A stretch of DNA of 64,000 bases from Polyangiaceae bacterium (GTDB lineage Bacteria > Myxococcota_A > Polyangia > Polyangiales > Polyangiaceae). The position numbers and the translations under genes are program-made. The notes under the pieces are model-generated. The model was not told the DNA's origin. It saw only the letters and a list, made by a program, of their open reading frames with translations, and did not search any database. The DNA lies in the NCBI GenBank assembly GCA_013361525.1, contig JABFXY010000037.1, positions 1-64,000 on the forward strand, in the 5' to 3' direction. Of this stretch, positions 1-8,377 are shown one piece after another; positions within the stretch are counted from its first letter, which is position 1; every line of letters starts with the position of its first letter.

Positions 1-115
1 TCGCCCGACTCGAGAGCTCACGAAACGCGTGACGGACGTCGAGCCATCGAAAAGGACGCGAAACAGCGTTCCTTCGCGAGGCTCGAACGCTCCGGCGCCG
101 AAGGAGTGAACGACG

Positions 116-1663
116 ATGCGACGAGTGGTTTCCCGGGGCCTCGCCCCGATCGTGGTGGGGCAGTCGAGGAGCATTCGAGTCATTCATCCCCTCCTTTTCC
201 TCTTTGCCTGTGGGCTATTCGCCTGTGGCGACAGCGATGGCTCGGGCGCAGGCCCGAGCGGAGATGGAGGGGCCGGAGCCTCCGCCTCAGGCGGTGGTGG
301 CAATGGCGGCTCCTCGGGCGGCGGCGAACCGGGTGGCAATGGAGCAGGCGGCGATACGCCGGGGACGTCCTGCACACCCGATATGGCACCGCTGGTCGGG
401 GACGCCTGTGGCGTTTTCGTGAATCCCGTTGCGCCCGAAGGCGGAGACGGCTCGAAACAAGCGCCCTTCAAGTCGCTTGTGGACGCAATCGAGCGCAACG
501 GAAAGGCGAGCTACTACGTTTGCGCCGACGGCAACATCACCGAGCAGGTCACGCTGCCGCTCGGCTCTTCGCTCTACGGCAATCTCGACTGCGGCGACGA
601 TTGGACATGGGCCGACGAGCCCTCGAATTGGCTTTCCCCTGAAGGGGCCGTCGCGATCTCGGTCATTGGCGACATCGACGTCCCCGCGGATCCCGAGCTC
701 GCCACACATATCGAGGGCTTCGCCCTGACCGCCGGTAGCCCGTCGAGCAACCAGCGCTCGTCGGTCGCCGTGCTCGCGCAAAGCGCTTACGTGGAGTTGC
801 GCGACGTAAGCATCACGATGCGGGCCGGCGCCGATGGGCCATCCGGCGCCGAGGGCGCGGACGGGCCGTTGGGCGAGACGGGAGCCGCGGGAGGCAATGC
901 CACGTGCGGCAGCGCCGCTCCTGCCGGAGGGACGAGCGCGTGTGACGCCGCGGGTGGCGCCGGCGGCCGATGGTCGACGACTTGTGCTCCTATTCCTGGT
1001 CAATCGAATCAAGCAAACGCCGGACTCACGGGTAGTAGCTGCTCCGCCGGCAGTAACGGGCTCGCCGCGGGTGATGACGGAAGCCCCGGAGCACCCATCA
1101 CCGGAGGAGAAGGAAGAGGAGCCATCGATCTCGACGGTTACGTAGGAGTCGACGGTCGAAATGGGACGGACGGATACGATGGTAGCCCCGGCGGCGGCGG
1201 CGGCGGTCGACTGCTGAGCACCGGCGCCCATACCGCAGGTGGTGGAGGCGGAGCCGGCGGGTGCGGAGGCGCCGCGGGCACGGGTGGCGGATATGGCGGT
1301 TCGAGCATTGGAGTCCTGTCACTCCGCGCGCAATGGGCGTTCGACGATGTCGTGTTCGTACCTGCCAAAGGTGGCAATGGTGGAGCCGGCGGCGAGGGTG
1401 GCCATGGCTCCCAAGGGCGCGCCGGCGGCACGAGCCCGCCGCCCTACCCGCAAACGTCCGAGTGGTGCAAAGGCGGACACGGATCCGACGGCGGAGACGG
1501 GGGTAGCGGCGGCGGTGGGGCCGGGGGGCACTCGGCCTTCATCGGCTTCGTCGGACCGGCGCCGATCGCCAATGGTGTCCAAATCGACGGGGATTTCGCA
1601 GGCGGCGCCGGTCATGACGGGGCCGCGAGCGGACTTCAACAAGTCGCCATCGACTTCAACTGA
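116..1663 (+). CDS. Glycine-rich collagen-like lipoprotein, paralog 1
   Basis: Predicted exported lipoprotein of 515 residues. A basic, hydrophobic N-terminus ends in a lipobox-like LFAC with Cys at about residue 37, then a low-complexity Gly/Ser linker. The folded part starts with a CGVFVNP-type block, followed by a GDGSKQAPFKSLVDAIE block and a LYGNLDC block, which resembles the DUF1565/right-handed beta-helix proteins of bacterial surfaces. After a VELRDVSITM strand comes a run of eight Gly-X-Y triplets, then a GG-rich tail. AAGGAG at 101-106 supports the ATG at 116. The next paralog starts 1 bp after the stop, so the genes are probably cotranscribed. Function unknown; a surface or matrix role is inference. 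Confidence 0.85.
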   Translation: MRRVVSRGLAPIVVGQSRSIRVIHPLLFLFACGLFACGDSDGSGAGPSGDGGAGASASGGGGNGGSSGGGEPGGNGAGGDTPGTSCTPDMAPLVGDACGVFVNPVAPEGGDGSKQAPFKSLVDAIERNGKASYYVCADGNITEQVTLPLGSSLYGNLDCGDDWTWADEPSNWLSPEGAVAISVIGDIDVPADPELATHIEGFALTAGSPSSNQRSSVAVLAQSAYVELRDVSITMRAGADGPSGAEGADGPLGETGAAGGNATCGSAAPAGGTSACDAAGGAGGRWSTTCAPIPGQSNQANAGLTGSSCSAGSNGLAAGDDGSPGAPITGGEGRGAIDLDGYVGVDGRNGTDGYDGSPGGGGGGRLLSTGAHTAGGGGGAGGCGGAAGTGGGYGGSSIGVLSLRAQWAFDDVVFVPAKGGNGGAGGEGGHGSQGRAGGTSPPPYPQTSEWCKGGHGSDGGDGGSGGGGAGGHSAFIGFVGPAPIANGVQIDGDFAGGAGHDGAASGLQQVAIDFN

Positions 1664-1664
1664 C

Positions 1665-2969
1665 ATGCGTCGCCTCGTCATCGCCGTGCTTTCGGTCTCG
1701 ACGACCGCGGCCGTCGCCATCGCCGGTTGTCGCGGCCCGACATTCCAGACGGGAGGCGGCACGTCCTGCGAGCCGGAGGCAGCCGCGTTCGCGGGGGCGG
1801 ATTGCGGTGCCTTCGTCGAGGCAGATGCAGAGGGCAATGGCACCCAACAGGCGCCTTACTCCACGATTGGCGAAGCCATCGAGAACGGCGCGACTCGCAT
1901 TTACGTGTGCGGCGACTCACATATAGAGGCCGTATCGGTCCCGGCCGGAATTGCCATCTATGGTGGTCTCGCCTGCGGAACCTGGGAGTTCGCGCTGGAT
2001 CGACGTACCGAGCTGACGGCTCCGAGCGATCGGATTCCGCTCCTGCTTCTCGGGGGTAACGGAACGATCGTCGAGGGGTTCCGCGTCGTGGCGCCGCACG
2101 CTGAAGAGGCGGGCGGCTCGTCCATTGCATTCGTCGCCGACGAGGTCACGGCAACACTTCGACGTGTCGATATCGTCGCCTTGGACGCGAAGGCGGGCGT
2201 CGATGGCCAGCCGGGAAACATTGGGGCGAGCGGAAAAGACGGCGCTTCAGCGACCGGCTCGGCCCCACCACAAGGCGGTAGCTCCACCTGCGACGCACGC
2301 GGCGGCGCAGGAGGCACCGGCGCCGTCTCGAGCTCGGGCGCGGAGGGGGATCCCAATCAAGACAACGGCGGCTCCGCGGGATGCACCAGCGGCGGAGATG
2401 GGGATTCCGCCCCGAGCCCAGGACAGGACGGTTTCGATCAGGAAGGACTCGGCAGCATCGATCTCTCCGGATATCACCCTCCCCAGCTCGGCGCCGTCGG
2501 CGATACGGGCAAACCCGGCGGCGGCGGCGGTGGGGGCGGCTCGGTACAGAATGCCGCCGGCGGCGCAGGCGGCAGCGGCGGATGTGGAGGTGCCGGCGGA
2601 TTACCCGGCAGCTCCGGAGGCTCCAGCATTGCAATTCTGTCGTTGAACGCGAGCCTCACATTCGAGGAATGCTCGGCGTCGGTTGGACGAGCGGGCGACG
2701 GCGGTCAGGGCGGTGTCGGGGGTCCTGGCGGCGAGGGAGGCGAAGGCGGGACCGGCTTCGCCAACGCTTGCGACGGTGGCGACGGCGCCGTTGGTGGTAC
2801 CGGTGGGCGCGGCGGCGACGGCGCGGGCGGGCATGCGCTGATCGTCGCCTTCCTGGGCGACATGCCTGATCTCGACGGGCTCGTCTTCTCGACACCCGAT
2901 CAGTTGCAAGCGGGGACATCGGCGGGCCAATCCGGTCGCGCCGAGGCCTCGCTCGACTTCACTCCCTGA
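1665..2969 (+). CDS. Glycine-rich collagen-like lipoprotein, paralog 2
   Basis: Second paralog, 434 residues from the ATG at 1665. The reading frame is open further upstream, but that part overlaps paralog 1 and lacks its features. The N-terminus is a clear lipoprotein signal (lipobox AIAGC, Cys 22) with almost no linker. The same blocks as in paralog 1 follow: CGAFVEA, GNGTQQAPYSTIGEAIE, AIYGGLACG, then a Gly-X-Y run of about six triplets (GVDGQPGNIGASGKDGAS) and a conserved GGCGGAGG...GGSSIAILSLNA segment near residue 320. Spacing of 1 bp to the upstream gene suggests translational coupling. Likely an outer-membrane surface protein; ligand unknown. Confidence 0.82.
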   Translation: MRRLVIAVLSVSTTAAVAIAGCRGPTFQTGGGTSCEPEAAAFAGADCGAFVEADAEGNGTQQAPYSTIGEAIENGATRIYVCGDSHIEAVSVPAGIAIYGGLACGTWEFALDRRTELTAPSDRIPLLLLGGNGTIVEGFRVVAPHAEEAGGSSIAFVADEVTATLRRVDIVALDAKAGVDGQPGNIGASGKDGASATGSAPPQGGSSTCDARGGAGGTGAVSSSGAEGDPNQDNGGSAGCTSGGDGDSAPSPGQDGFDQEGLGSIDLSGYHPPQLGAVGDTGKPGGGGGGGGSVQNAAGGAGGSGGCGGAGGLPGSSGGSSIAILSLNASLTFEECSASVGRAGDGGQGGVGGPGGEGGEGGTGFANACDGGDGAVGGTGGRGGDGAGGHALIVAFLGDMPDLDGLVFSTPDQLQAGTSAGQSGRAEASLDFTP

Positions 2970-3005
2970 ATTGCACTTTGCAACTCGCTCGAAAGACAAC
3001 AAACG

Positions 3006-4508
3006 ATGAAACCTCTTCAAGTCACGGTAGGTTCGTTCGTCGCATCGCTTGCGCTCATGACGTCGGGCTGCGGTGATGATCGAGGCACAGGCAACTCGGA
3101 TGCGGGCGGCGACTCCGCATCCGGCGGCTTTGGCGCAGGCGGTTCCGGCGTTGGGGGCTCGCCCGACGGGGGAGCGGGAGGCGCCGGCGGCGCGATGCCC
3201 ATCGAATCGTGCACGTTCGAGCTCGGCGCAACGATTGGCGAGCGGTGTGGTGTGTTCGTCGACCCCTCCGGTGCCACGAGCGGTGACGGCTCTCGGAGTG
3301 CGCCCTTCAAGTCCCTGGGCGAAGCCATCGAGCACGGTCGAGCCGCGAGCTACTTCATTTGCAACACCGGCGAGCTCGAGGAGGCCGTGTTTCTTCCAGT
3401 GGGAAGTCATCTCCACGGCAATATCGAATGCGAAACCTGGGCTTGGACGGATGAGCGAGCGCGTTGGAAGGGCCCCGATGAATCGATTGCGATTCGCATC
3501 TTGGGACCGGATAGCGCCCCGGCGAATCCCGAGCTCCCGACATCGATCGAGGGACTCGAGATCACGTCCGGCGCCGCGACGGAGACCTCGCGCTCACCGA
3601 CGGCCATCGTCGCGAAGAACGCTTACGTCGAGCTCCGCAATGTCGTCATCCTGATGCAACCCGGCGTAGACGGAGCCGACGGATCCGCGGGTAGCGCGGG
3701 CTCGCCCGGCGCGGACGGTTTCGACGGTGGCGTGATACCCGCCTGCGCCTCCTACGATGGTCCCGCTGGCGGTGGGAGCACCTGCGGAGCAAACGGCGGC
3801 GCCGGCGGCACATACAAGAACAGCTTCAACAACTGCTTGCCCTTTAACGGAGGCGACGGCCTCCCCAATCAAGACAATGGCGGCACGAGCGGAACGACGT
3901 GCACGGCCGGGCAGGACGGGTCGAGCTCCAGCGTGAACGGCGCTCCGGGACAGCGGGGTATGGGGCGCGGCACCGTTGGCCGTGATGGATATGTCGGCGA
4001 CAACGGCGGCGCCGGCGGCCCGGGAGCCCCAGGTGGCGGCGGAGGTGGTGGTGGCGCGCACGACGTATCAGGTACCTACTATTCGGGCGACTCGGGCGGG
4101 GCCGGCGGCTGCGGCGGCGCGGGCGGCGCAGGGGGAACGTACGGCGGCTCGTCGATTGCTCTCATCTCCCTCCAATCGCTTTGGGCGTTCGAAAATGTGC
4201 GAATCCAACCCGGTAGCGGCGGTGACGGCGGTATTGGAGGAATGGGCGGCGTCGGGGGCGCCGGCGGAGTCAGCGGCAACAACATGGCGCTGGCGGCTGT
4301 TTGCACCGCAGGCGACGGCGGAAACGGCGCCAGCGGCGGGCGCGGTGGAGCCGGCAGCGGTGGTCACTCGGCCGCTATTGCGTATGTAGGAATGGAGCCG
4401 CCCGTCGCGGGGATTCAGATCCTCGGCGCGTTTCATGCGGGGGCTGGGCCCGATGCTGCGGACGATGGATTGGGACAGGTGGCGATCGAGTTGGGGGCAA
4501 CCCCTTGA
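3006..4508 (+). CDS. Glycine-rich collagen-like lipoprotein, paralog 3
   Basis: Third tandem paralog, 500 residues. Signal peptide with lipobox MTSGC (Cys 22), Gly-rich linker, then CGVFVDPSG, GDGSRSAPFKSLGEAIE and LHGNIEC blocks. Directly after a VELRNVVILM strand come seven Gly-X-Y triplets beginning GVDGADGSAGSAG, then Gly-rich segments, the GGCGGAGG...GGSSIALISL block and a final GSGGHSAAIAYVG block shared with paralog 1. It is closer to paralog 1 than to 2. The 36 bp gap after paralog 2 keeps it in the same probable operon. No good Shine-Dalgarno is seen. It ends 4 bp before the convergent gene at 4513. Confidence 0.85.
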   Translation: MKPLQVTVGSFVASLALMTSGCGDDRGTGNSDAGGDSASGGFGAGGSGVGGSPDGGAGGAGGAMPIESCTFELGATIGERCGVFVDPSGATSGDGSRSAPFKSLGEAIEHGRAASYFICNTGELEEAVFLPVGSHLHGNIECETWAWTDERARWKGPDESIAIRILGPDSAPANPELPTSIEGLEITSGAATETSRSPTAIVAKNAYVELRNVVILMQPGVDGADGSAGSAGSPGADGFDGGVIPACASYDGPAGGGSTCGANGGAGGTYKNSFNNCLPFNGGDGLPNQDNGGTSGTTCTAGQDGSSSSVNGAPGQRGMGRGTVGRDGYVGDNGGAGGPGAPGGGGGGGGAHDVSGTYYSGDSGGAGGCGGAGGAGGTYGGSSIALISLQSLWAFENVRIQPGSGGDGGIGGMGGVGGAGGVSGNNMALAAVCTAGDGGNGASGGRGGAGSGGHSAAIAYVGMEPPVAGIQILGAFHAGAGPDAADDGLGQVAIELGATP

Positions 4509-4512
4509 TTGG

Positions 4513-5340
4513 CTAAAACCGTACTTCGAGCGACGCCCGTCCCAAACCTACGTCGAGCCGAACCTCCTCCTCATCCGATCGGGTCGCGAGCACGATCCCC
4601 CAAACGCCCGCAGCCCCCAGCGCAGCGAGCCCGATGGTCATCGCCACACCGGCCCCGATGAACTCGGTGCGGGTGCCGGAGACGTCCTCTTCACTACACC
4701 TTTGAGTTTGGCCACAGCCTTCTTTCAGGTCCGAATATTCGGACTGGGCGACACCTTCCAAAATGCCAAAAGCGGCCAACGCGGCTCCGCCGATCGAGGC
4801 GAGGACGATCGGGCCGACCGCCACGCCGCCTCCTTCTTCTGGTTTGGAGGCGACCGAAGGCTGCCCTGCCCCGCCGAGCTTCACCCGCACGATGCGATTC
4901 TTTTCGCCCTTCAACACGAGCACGTCCACGTCGGCAGACTCACCGCCGGCTTCGATGCGCAGTGTTCGTGGCCCGGGATTGATCGGTAGTGACGACCCGT
5001 CGAGCTTGGATGCGATCTCCACGTCGCCGAGGAAGACGCGCGCGTCGGTTCGCTCGCGCCCGTCGGCGTCGGTCACGACGACGACGATCGACGGCTGATC
5101 GCGATCGACCTCGGCGAGCCAGCCCGTGCAATCGTGCTGCACGACTTTGGGGCAGACTTCGCGCGTGCAGGTATGGAGCGAAGCGCGAGCGTCGGAGAAG
5201 TTGTTGGCGACCATTGCGTCCTGCGCGTGCTCCGCCGCATCGAAGCACGCCGACGCATCGTCGGCCCCCGCCGGCGACGATGCGAGAAGGCTCGCCGCGA
5301 AGGTGACGGCGCCGGTCCTGCGAATGACTATTGCGCGCAT
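4513..5340 (-). CDS. PEGA-like membrane protein downstream of kinase
   Basis: 275 residues with a signal peptide ending near ...SSPAGADDAS. It has a Cys-containing helical region resembling a degenerate TPR (residues 30-80), a beta-rich PEGA-like segment (about 85-150; PSIVVVVTDADGRER... through NRIVRVKLGG), and two membrane helices near 175-200 and 228-250. The start lies inside the end of the kinase gene (13 bp overlap), so the two are coupled. The same helical-then-two-helix layout occurs at 40322-41197. Exact function unknown; the neighbour suggests a role in kinase signalling or envelope sensing. Confidence 0.7.
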   Translation of the reverse strand: MRAIVIRRTGAVTFAASLLASSPAGADDASACFDAAEHAQDAMVANNFSDARASLHTCTREVCPKVVQHDCTGWLAEVDRDQPSIVVVVTDADGRERTDARVFLGDVEIASKLDGSSLPINPGPRTLRIEAGGESADVDVLVLKGEKNRIVRVKLGGAGQPSVASKPEEGGGVAVGPIVLASIGGAALAAFGILEGVAQSEYSDLKEGCGQTQRCSEEDVSGTRTEFIGAGVAMTIGLAALGAAGVWGIVLATRSDEEEVRLDVGLGRASLEVRF

Positions 5341-6842
5341 TTTCGGTTGTATATCGTCTTACCGTTTACGATCTTCGACGGCTGGCAAGTGGGAGCCGGC
5401 CTCGGTTGTGCAGTCGCAGGGCGCGCCGACACACGAACGGACATAGAGGTCGCCGGTGCCGAGGTGGATGCATTCCCCGAGGGTGCGGACGACACTTCGG
5501 CTGGAGCGGAGGGTGGAGTCGATACCGCATTGGCCGGGACGGACGTATCACTCGGCGCGGGCCGAGCGGGCTCGGAGACGGGCGACGCCGTTTCGCGAGC
5601 CGTTTGCGACCTATTGAGCCCCCACCAAGCGGCGCCGCCCGCAATACCGAGCCCGGCGATTACCAGGACGGGCCAGCGCGATCCGCTGGAGCGGCTGCTG
5701 TTATTGGGAAGTGTGAGCGTCGCTGTGGAATGCGAAAAGGGCACGACTGGAGCCGGCGGCTCTGCGCGAGGGCCGACCGGCGAAGCCTCGACGCGCGCTG
5801 CCTCCACCGAGACAATCTCGGGAATGGGCCGCGCCGCGTCGATCTTGGTCGGCGTTCCGGCGAGCCCGCTGTTGGCGCCCGCGACGGCGACTGCGTGCTC
5901 CGCCTCGAGACGAGCGACGCGCTGCGATCGGGTCTCGAGCTCGACACCGACGAGGTCCATCAGCCAATCACGGACGCGTGAAGGCAGAGCCGGCGGGATG
6001 CGCTCTTCCAGGTCTCGCGCCATGTCTTCCGCCGTCTCGTAGCGATCCGTCGGGGCGCGCGACAGGGCGCGCAATACGATCTCGTCGAGCGCGGCCGGCA
6101 AACCATGCACGACCGAGCCCGGCGCTACGGGCGTTCCGAAGACGACGCGCTCGAGCACCTCCGCTTCGCTTTTGCCGCGAACGAGACGCTCTCCCACCAG
6201 CGTCTCCCACAAGACGACACCTGCCGCATAGATATCCACCCGCCGCGTCAGCGTCTCGGCCCGGACTTGCTCGGGCGCCATATAAGGCAACTTGCCTTTG
6301 ATTTTCCCCTCCTCGGTCGTGTGAAACCGGCCTTGTGCTTTGGCGACACCGAAGTCGACGACGACGCTGGTGCCATCTCGCCGGACCATGATGTTGTGAG
6401 GCGTGACATCGCGGTGGATGATTCCGAGGCAGTCACCATTTTCAGCGGTTGCTTCATGCGCCGCGTGCAGACCGCGCAACGTGTCGACGAGGATCGCCGA
6501 CGCAATGGCAGGCGGTACCTTCACCCCGCGCGACGATGCGACCTTCAAGAGGCGTACCAGCGTCTCGCCTTGGACGTAATCCATGACCAGGAAGAGCTCC
6601 CCCGCGGTCGAGACGACGTCGAGCACGCTGACGACATTGGGGTGCTGAATGCGACCGATGAGCCGAGCTTCGTCGGCGAACATCGCGACGAACTCTTCAT
6701 CCTTCGCGAGGTGTGGATGCAGCCGCTTGATGGCGACGGTACGGCTGAAACCGACCGGACCGAGCAGCCGGCCGAAGTGGACCGTCGCCATCCCGCCGCG
6801 CGCGAGCTCATCGAGCAGCAGATAGCGGTCCAGGACCTTCAC
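5328..6842 (-). CDS. Transmembrane serine/threonine protein kinase
   Basis: 504 residues from a GTG start. Hanks-type kinase domain 1-280: glycine loop LARGGMATVHFG, Lys39 in VAIKR, catalytic loop HRDVTPHN (143-150), DFG 163-165, and APE in MAPEQVRAE. The usual Lys of HRDLKPxN is Thr here, as in many myxobacterial kinases. After a Pro/Ala/Ser linker a membrane helix lies near residues 395-414, followed by a Ser/Thr/Ala/Pro-rich outer tail ending in a Cys-containing motif. It overlaps the membrane protein gene downstream and is divergent (61 bp) from the FHA/sigma-54 activator, which could be its phosphotarget (inference). Confidence 0.9.
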   Translation of the reverse strand: MKVLDRYLLLDELARGGMATVHFGRLLGPVGFSRTVAIKRLHPHLAKDEEFVAMFADEARLIGRIQHPNVVSVLDVVSTAGELFLVMDYVQGETLVRLLKVASSRGVKVPPAIASAILVDTLRGLHAAHEATAENGDCLGIIHRDVTPHNIMVRRDGTSVVVDFGVAKAQGRFHTTEEGKIKGKLPYMAPEQVRAETLTRRVDIYAAGVVLWETLVGERLVRGKSEAEVLERVVFGTPVAPGSVVHGLPAALDEIVLRALSRAPTDRYETAEDMARDLEERIPPALPSRVRDWLMDLVGVELETRSQRVARLEAEHAVAVAGANSGLAGTPTKIDAARPIPEIVSVEAARVEASPVGPRAEPPAPVVPFSHSTATLTLPNNSSRSSGSRWPVLVIAGLGIAGGAAWWGLNRSQTARETASPVSEPARPAPSDTSVPANAVSTPPSAPAEVSSAPSGNASTSAPATSMSVRVSARPATAQPRPAPTCQPSKIVNGKTIYNRKCAQ

Positions 6843-6903
6843 GCCGGGAGCCTCGCGCGCATGGTGGAAAGGACGAGTCTACGCTTCTGTTAGAATCGCC
6901 GAA

Positions 6904-8250
6904 TTGGAAAGCGACACGATCGACGCGAGCGCCCTCACGCTTCTCCGCGCCCGCCCGGAAGATCTTCCGAAGGGTGTGTTCACCGTCCACGTGCACGGCA
7001 GCCCAAGCGTCGCGCTGACCGTCGACGGAAGTGCGCCTGGCCCGCTCATCATCGGCTCTTCGCGCGCCTGTGATCTCGTCGTTCCGGACGCGGCCGTCTC
7101 ACGCAGGCACCTCTCGCTCGAGCTGGTGGGCGGCGCCTTGCTCGTCAAAGACCTCGCTTCAAAAAATGGCACTATCGTAAATGGACTTGAGATCCGCGAG
7201 GCAATGCTCCGCGGCGGCGAGCAAATGACCATCGGCGGCGCGACATTGCTCGTCGCGCGCTACGAAAACGCGCCGAACCCGCCGGTGCCCTTTGCGCGCG
7301 CATTCGGCCGCCTCCTCGGCGAGAGCCGTGCGATGCGACGCCTCTATCCGCTATGCGAGCGACTCGCGGCGACAACGGTGCCGGTGCTGATCGAGGGCGA
7401 GACCGGTACGGGCAAAGAGGTCCTCGCCGAAGCGATCCACGAGCAGGGGCCTCGCGCGAAGGCACCATTCGTCGTGTTCGATTGCACCACCGTCCCGGCG
7501 AACCTCGTCGAGAGCGAGCTCTTCGGCCACGAACGCGGCAGCTTCACGGGTGCAGCGGCGACGCGCAAAGGGGTGTTCGAGCAGGCGGATGGCGGCACGT
7601 TGCTCATCGACGAGATCGGCGACCTGGACGTTTCCCTGCAGCCAAAGCTCCTTCGTGCCATCGAGCGCCGCGAGGTGCGACGCGTCGGTGGGGACCGATT
7701 CATCGGCGTCGACGTGCGCATCCTCAGCGCAACCAGGCGCGATCTCGAGGCCGAAGTACAGGCCGGCCGCTTCCGCGACGATCTGTTCCACCGGTTGGCG
7801 GTCACACGCGTCACGCTCCCGCCGCTCCGTTCACGCCGCGCCGACATACCGATGCTCGCCGAGCATTTCTTTCGCCAAGCCGGCGGCTCCGGGGAATTGC
7901 CGCCCGCGCTGACCGCTCGCCTCACCGAGGAGGCCTGGCCGGGCAACGTCCGGGAGCTCCGCAATGCGGTCGCGCGTTACGTCGCGCTCGGGCTCGAGAT
8001 CATGCTTCCCGAGCCGGACGACGATGCGCCCGCGACCAAAGCGGCGGACCTTGCGCCCACCGATTTCATTGCACAAGTCCTGACCCAGGAGCTTCCTCTC
8101 GCGCACGCGCGCGCACGTGTGGTGGAGGAGTTCGAGCGGCGCTATCTCGAGCGGATCCTGGAGGCCAATGGCGGCGTGGTCACGCGTGCGGCGGAGGCCT
8201 CGGGCATTGCGCGCCGGCATTTTCAGCGACTGCGCGCCCGCTCGAGGTGA
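6904..8250 (+). CDS. FHA-domain sigma-54-dependent transcriptional activator
   Basis: 448 residues from a TTG start. An N-terminal FHA domain (about 25-115; GSSRACDLVVPDAAVSRRHL and KNGTIVNG) should bind a phosphothreonine protein. A sigma-54 AAA+ domain follows (about 135-370) with Walker A GETGTGKE, the sigma-54 contact loop as GSFTGA instead of GAFTGA, Walker B LLIDEIGD, and the R-finger region RFRDDLFHRL. A Fis-type helix-turn-helix ends the protein (about 405-448). An extended -10-like TGTTAGAAT at 6887-6895 suggests a very short leader. The gene is divergent from a kinase, and a sigma-54-like site lies just downstream of it. The start codon is uncertain; the function is well supported. 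Confidence 0.9.
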   Translation: MESDTIDASALTLLRARPEDLPKGVFTVHVHGSPSVALTVDGSAPGPLIIGSSRACDLVVPDAAVSRRHLSLELVGGALLVKDLASKNGTIVNGLEIREAMLRGGEQMTIGGATLLVARYENAPNPPVPFARAFGRLLGESRAMRRLYPLCERLAATTVPVLIEGETGTGKEVLAEAIHEQGPRAKAPFVVFDCTTVPANLVESELFGHERGSFTGAAATRKGVFEQADGGTLLIDEIGDLDVSLQPKLLRAIERREVRRVGGDRFIGVDVRILSATRRDLEAEVQAGRFRDDLFHRLAVTRVTLPPLRSRRADIPMLAEHFFRQAGGSGELPPALTARLTEEAWPGNVRELRNAVARYVALGLEIMLPEPDDDAPATKAADLAPTDFIAQVLTQELPLAHARARVVEEFERRYLERILEANGGVVTRAAEASGIARRHFQRLRARSR

Positions 8251-8263
8251 CGTTCGACGTCGC

Positions 8264-8288
8264 GGGGGGGGGCGACGTCCGACGTCGC
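8264..8288. repeat. G9 tract and GACGTCGC palindrome after activator gene
   Basis: Fourteen bases after the activator stop there is a run of nine G (8264-8272). It is followed by a near-perfect palindrome, GCGACGTC-C-GACGTCGC (8272-8288), and a CCCCCGGGG stretch. It could act as a factor-independent stop or as a binding site. There is no T-tract, so a terminator call is weak. Confidence 0.4.
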
Positions 8289-8347
8289 ACCCCCGGGGAA
8301 GCCGGCCGACCGACGCTCTCTGCCTCGAGACAAGTGGGGAATTCCGA

Positions 8348-8364
8348 TTGGCACGTCGGGTGCG
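8348..8364 (+). promoter_or_regulatory. Candidate sigma-54 promoter (-24/-12)
   Basis: TTGGCAC-N5-GTGCG has the invariant GG and GC dinucleotides (8350-8351 and 8362-8363) separated by exactly 10 bp, matching the sigma-54 spacing; the -12 box is GTGC rather than TTGC. Transcription would start only about 3 bp before the ATG at 8378. That ATG has no Shine-Dalgarno sequence, so the transcript would be nearly leaderless. The sigma-54 activator gene lies immediately upstream. Confidence 0.4.
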
Positions 8365-8377
8365 ATGTCGCGCCGCC

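Noticed and set aside
1239-1664. N-terminal extension of paralog 2 into paralog 1
   Set aside because: The ATG at 1665 gives a perfect lipoprotein signal, and the upstream part only shadows paralog 1.
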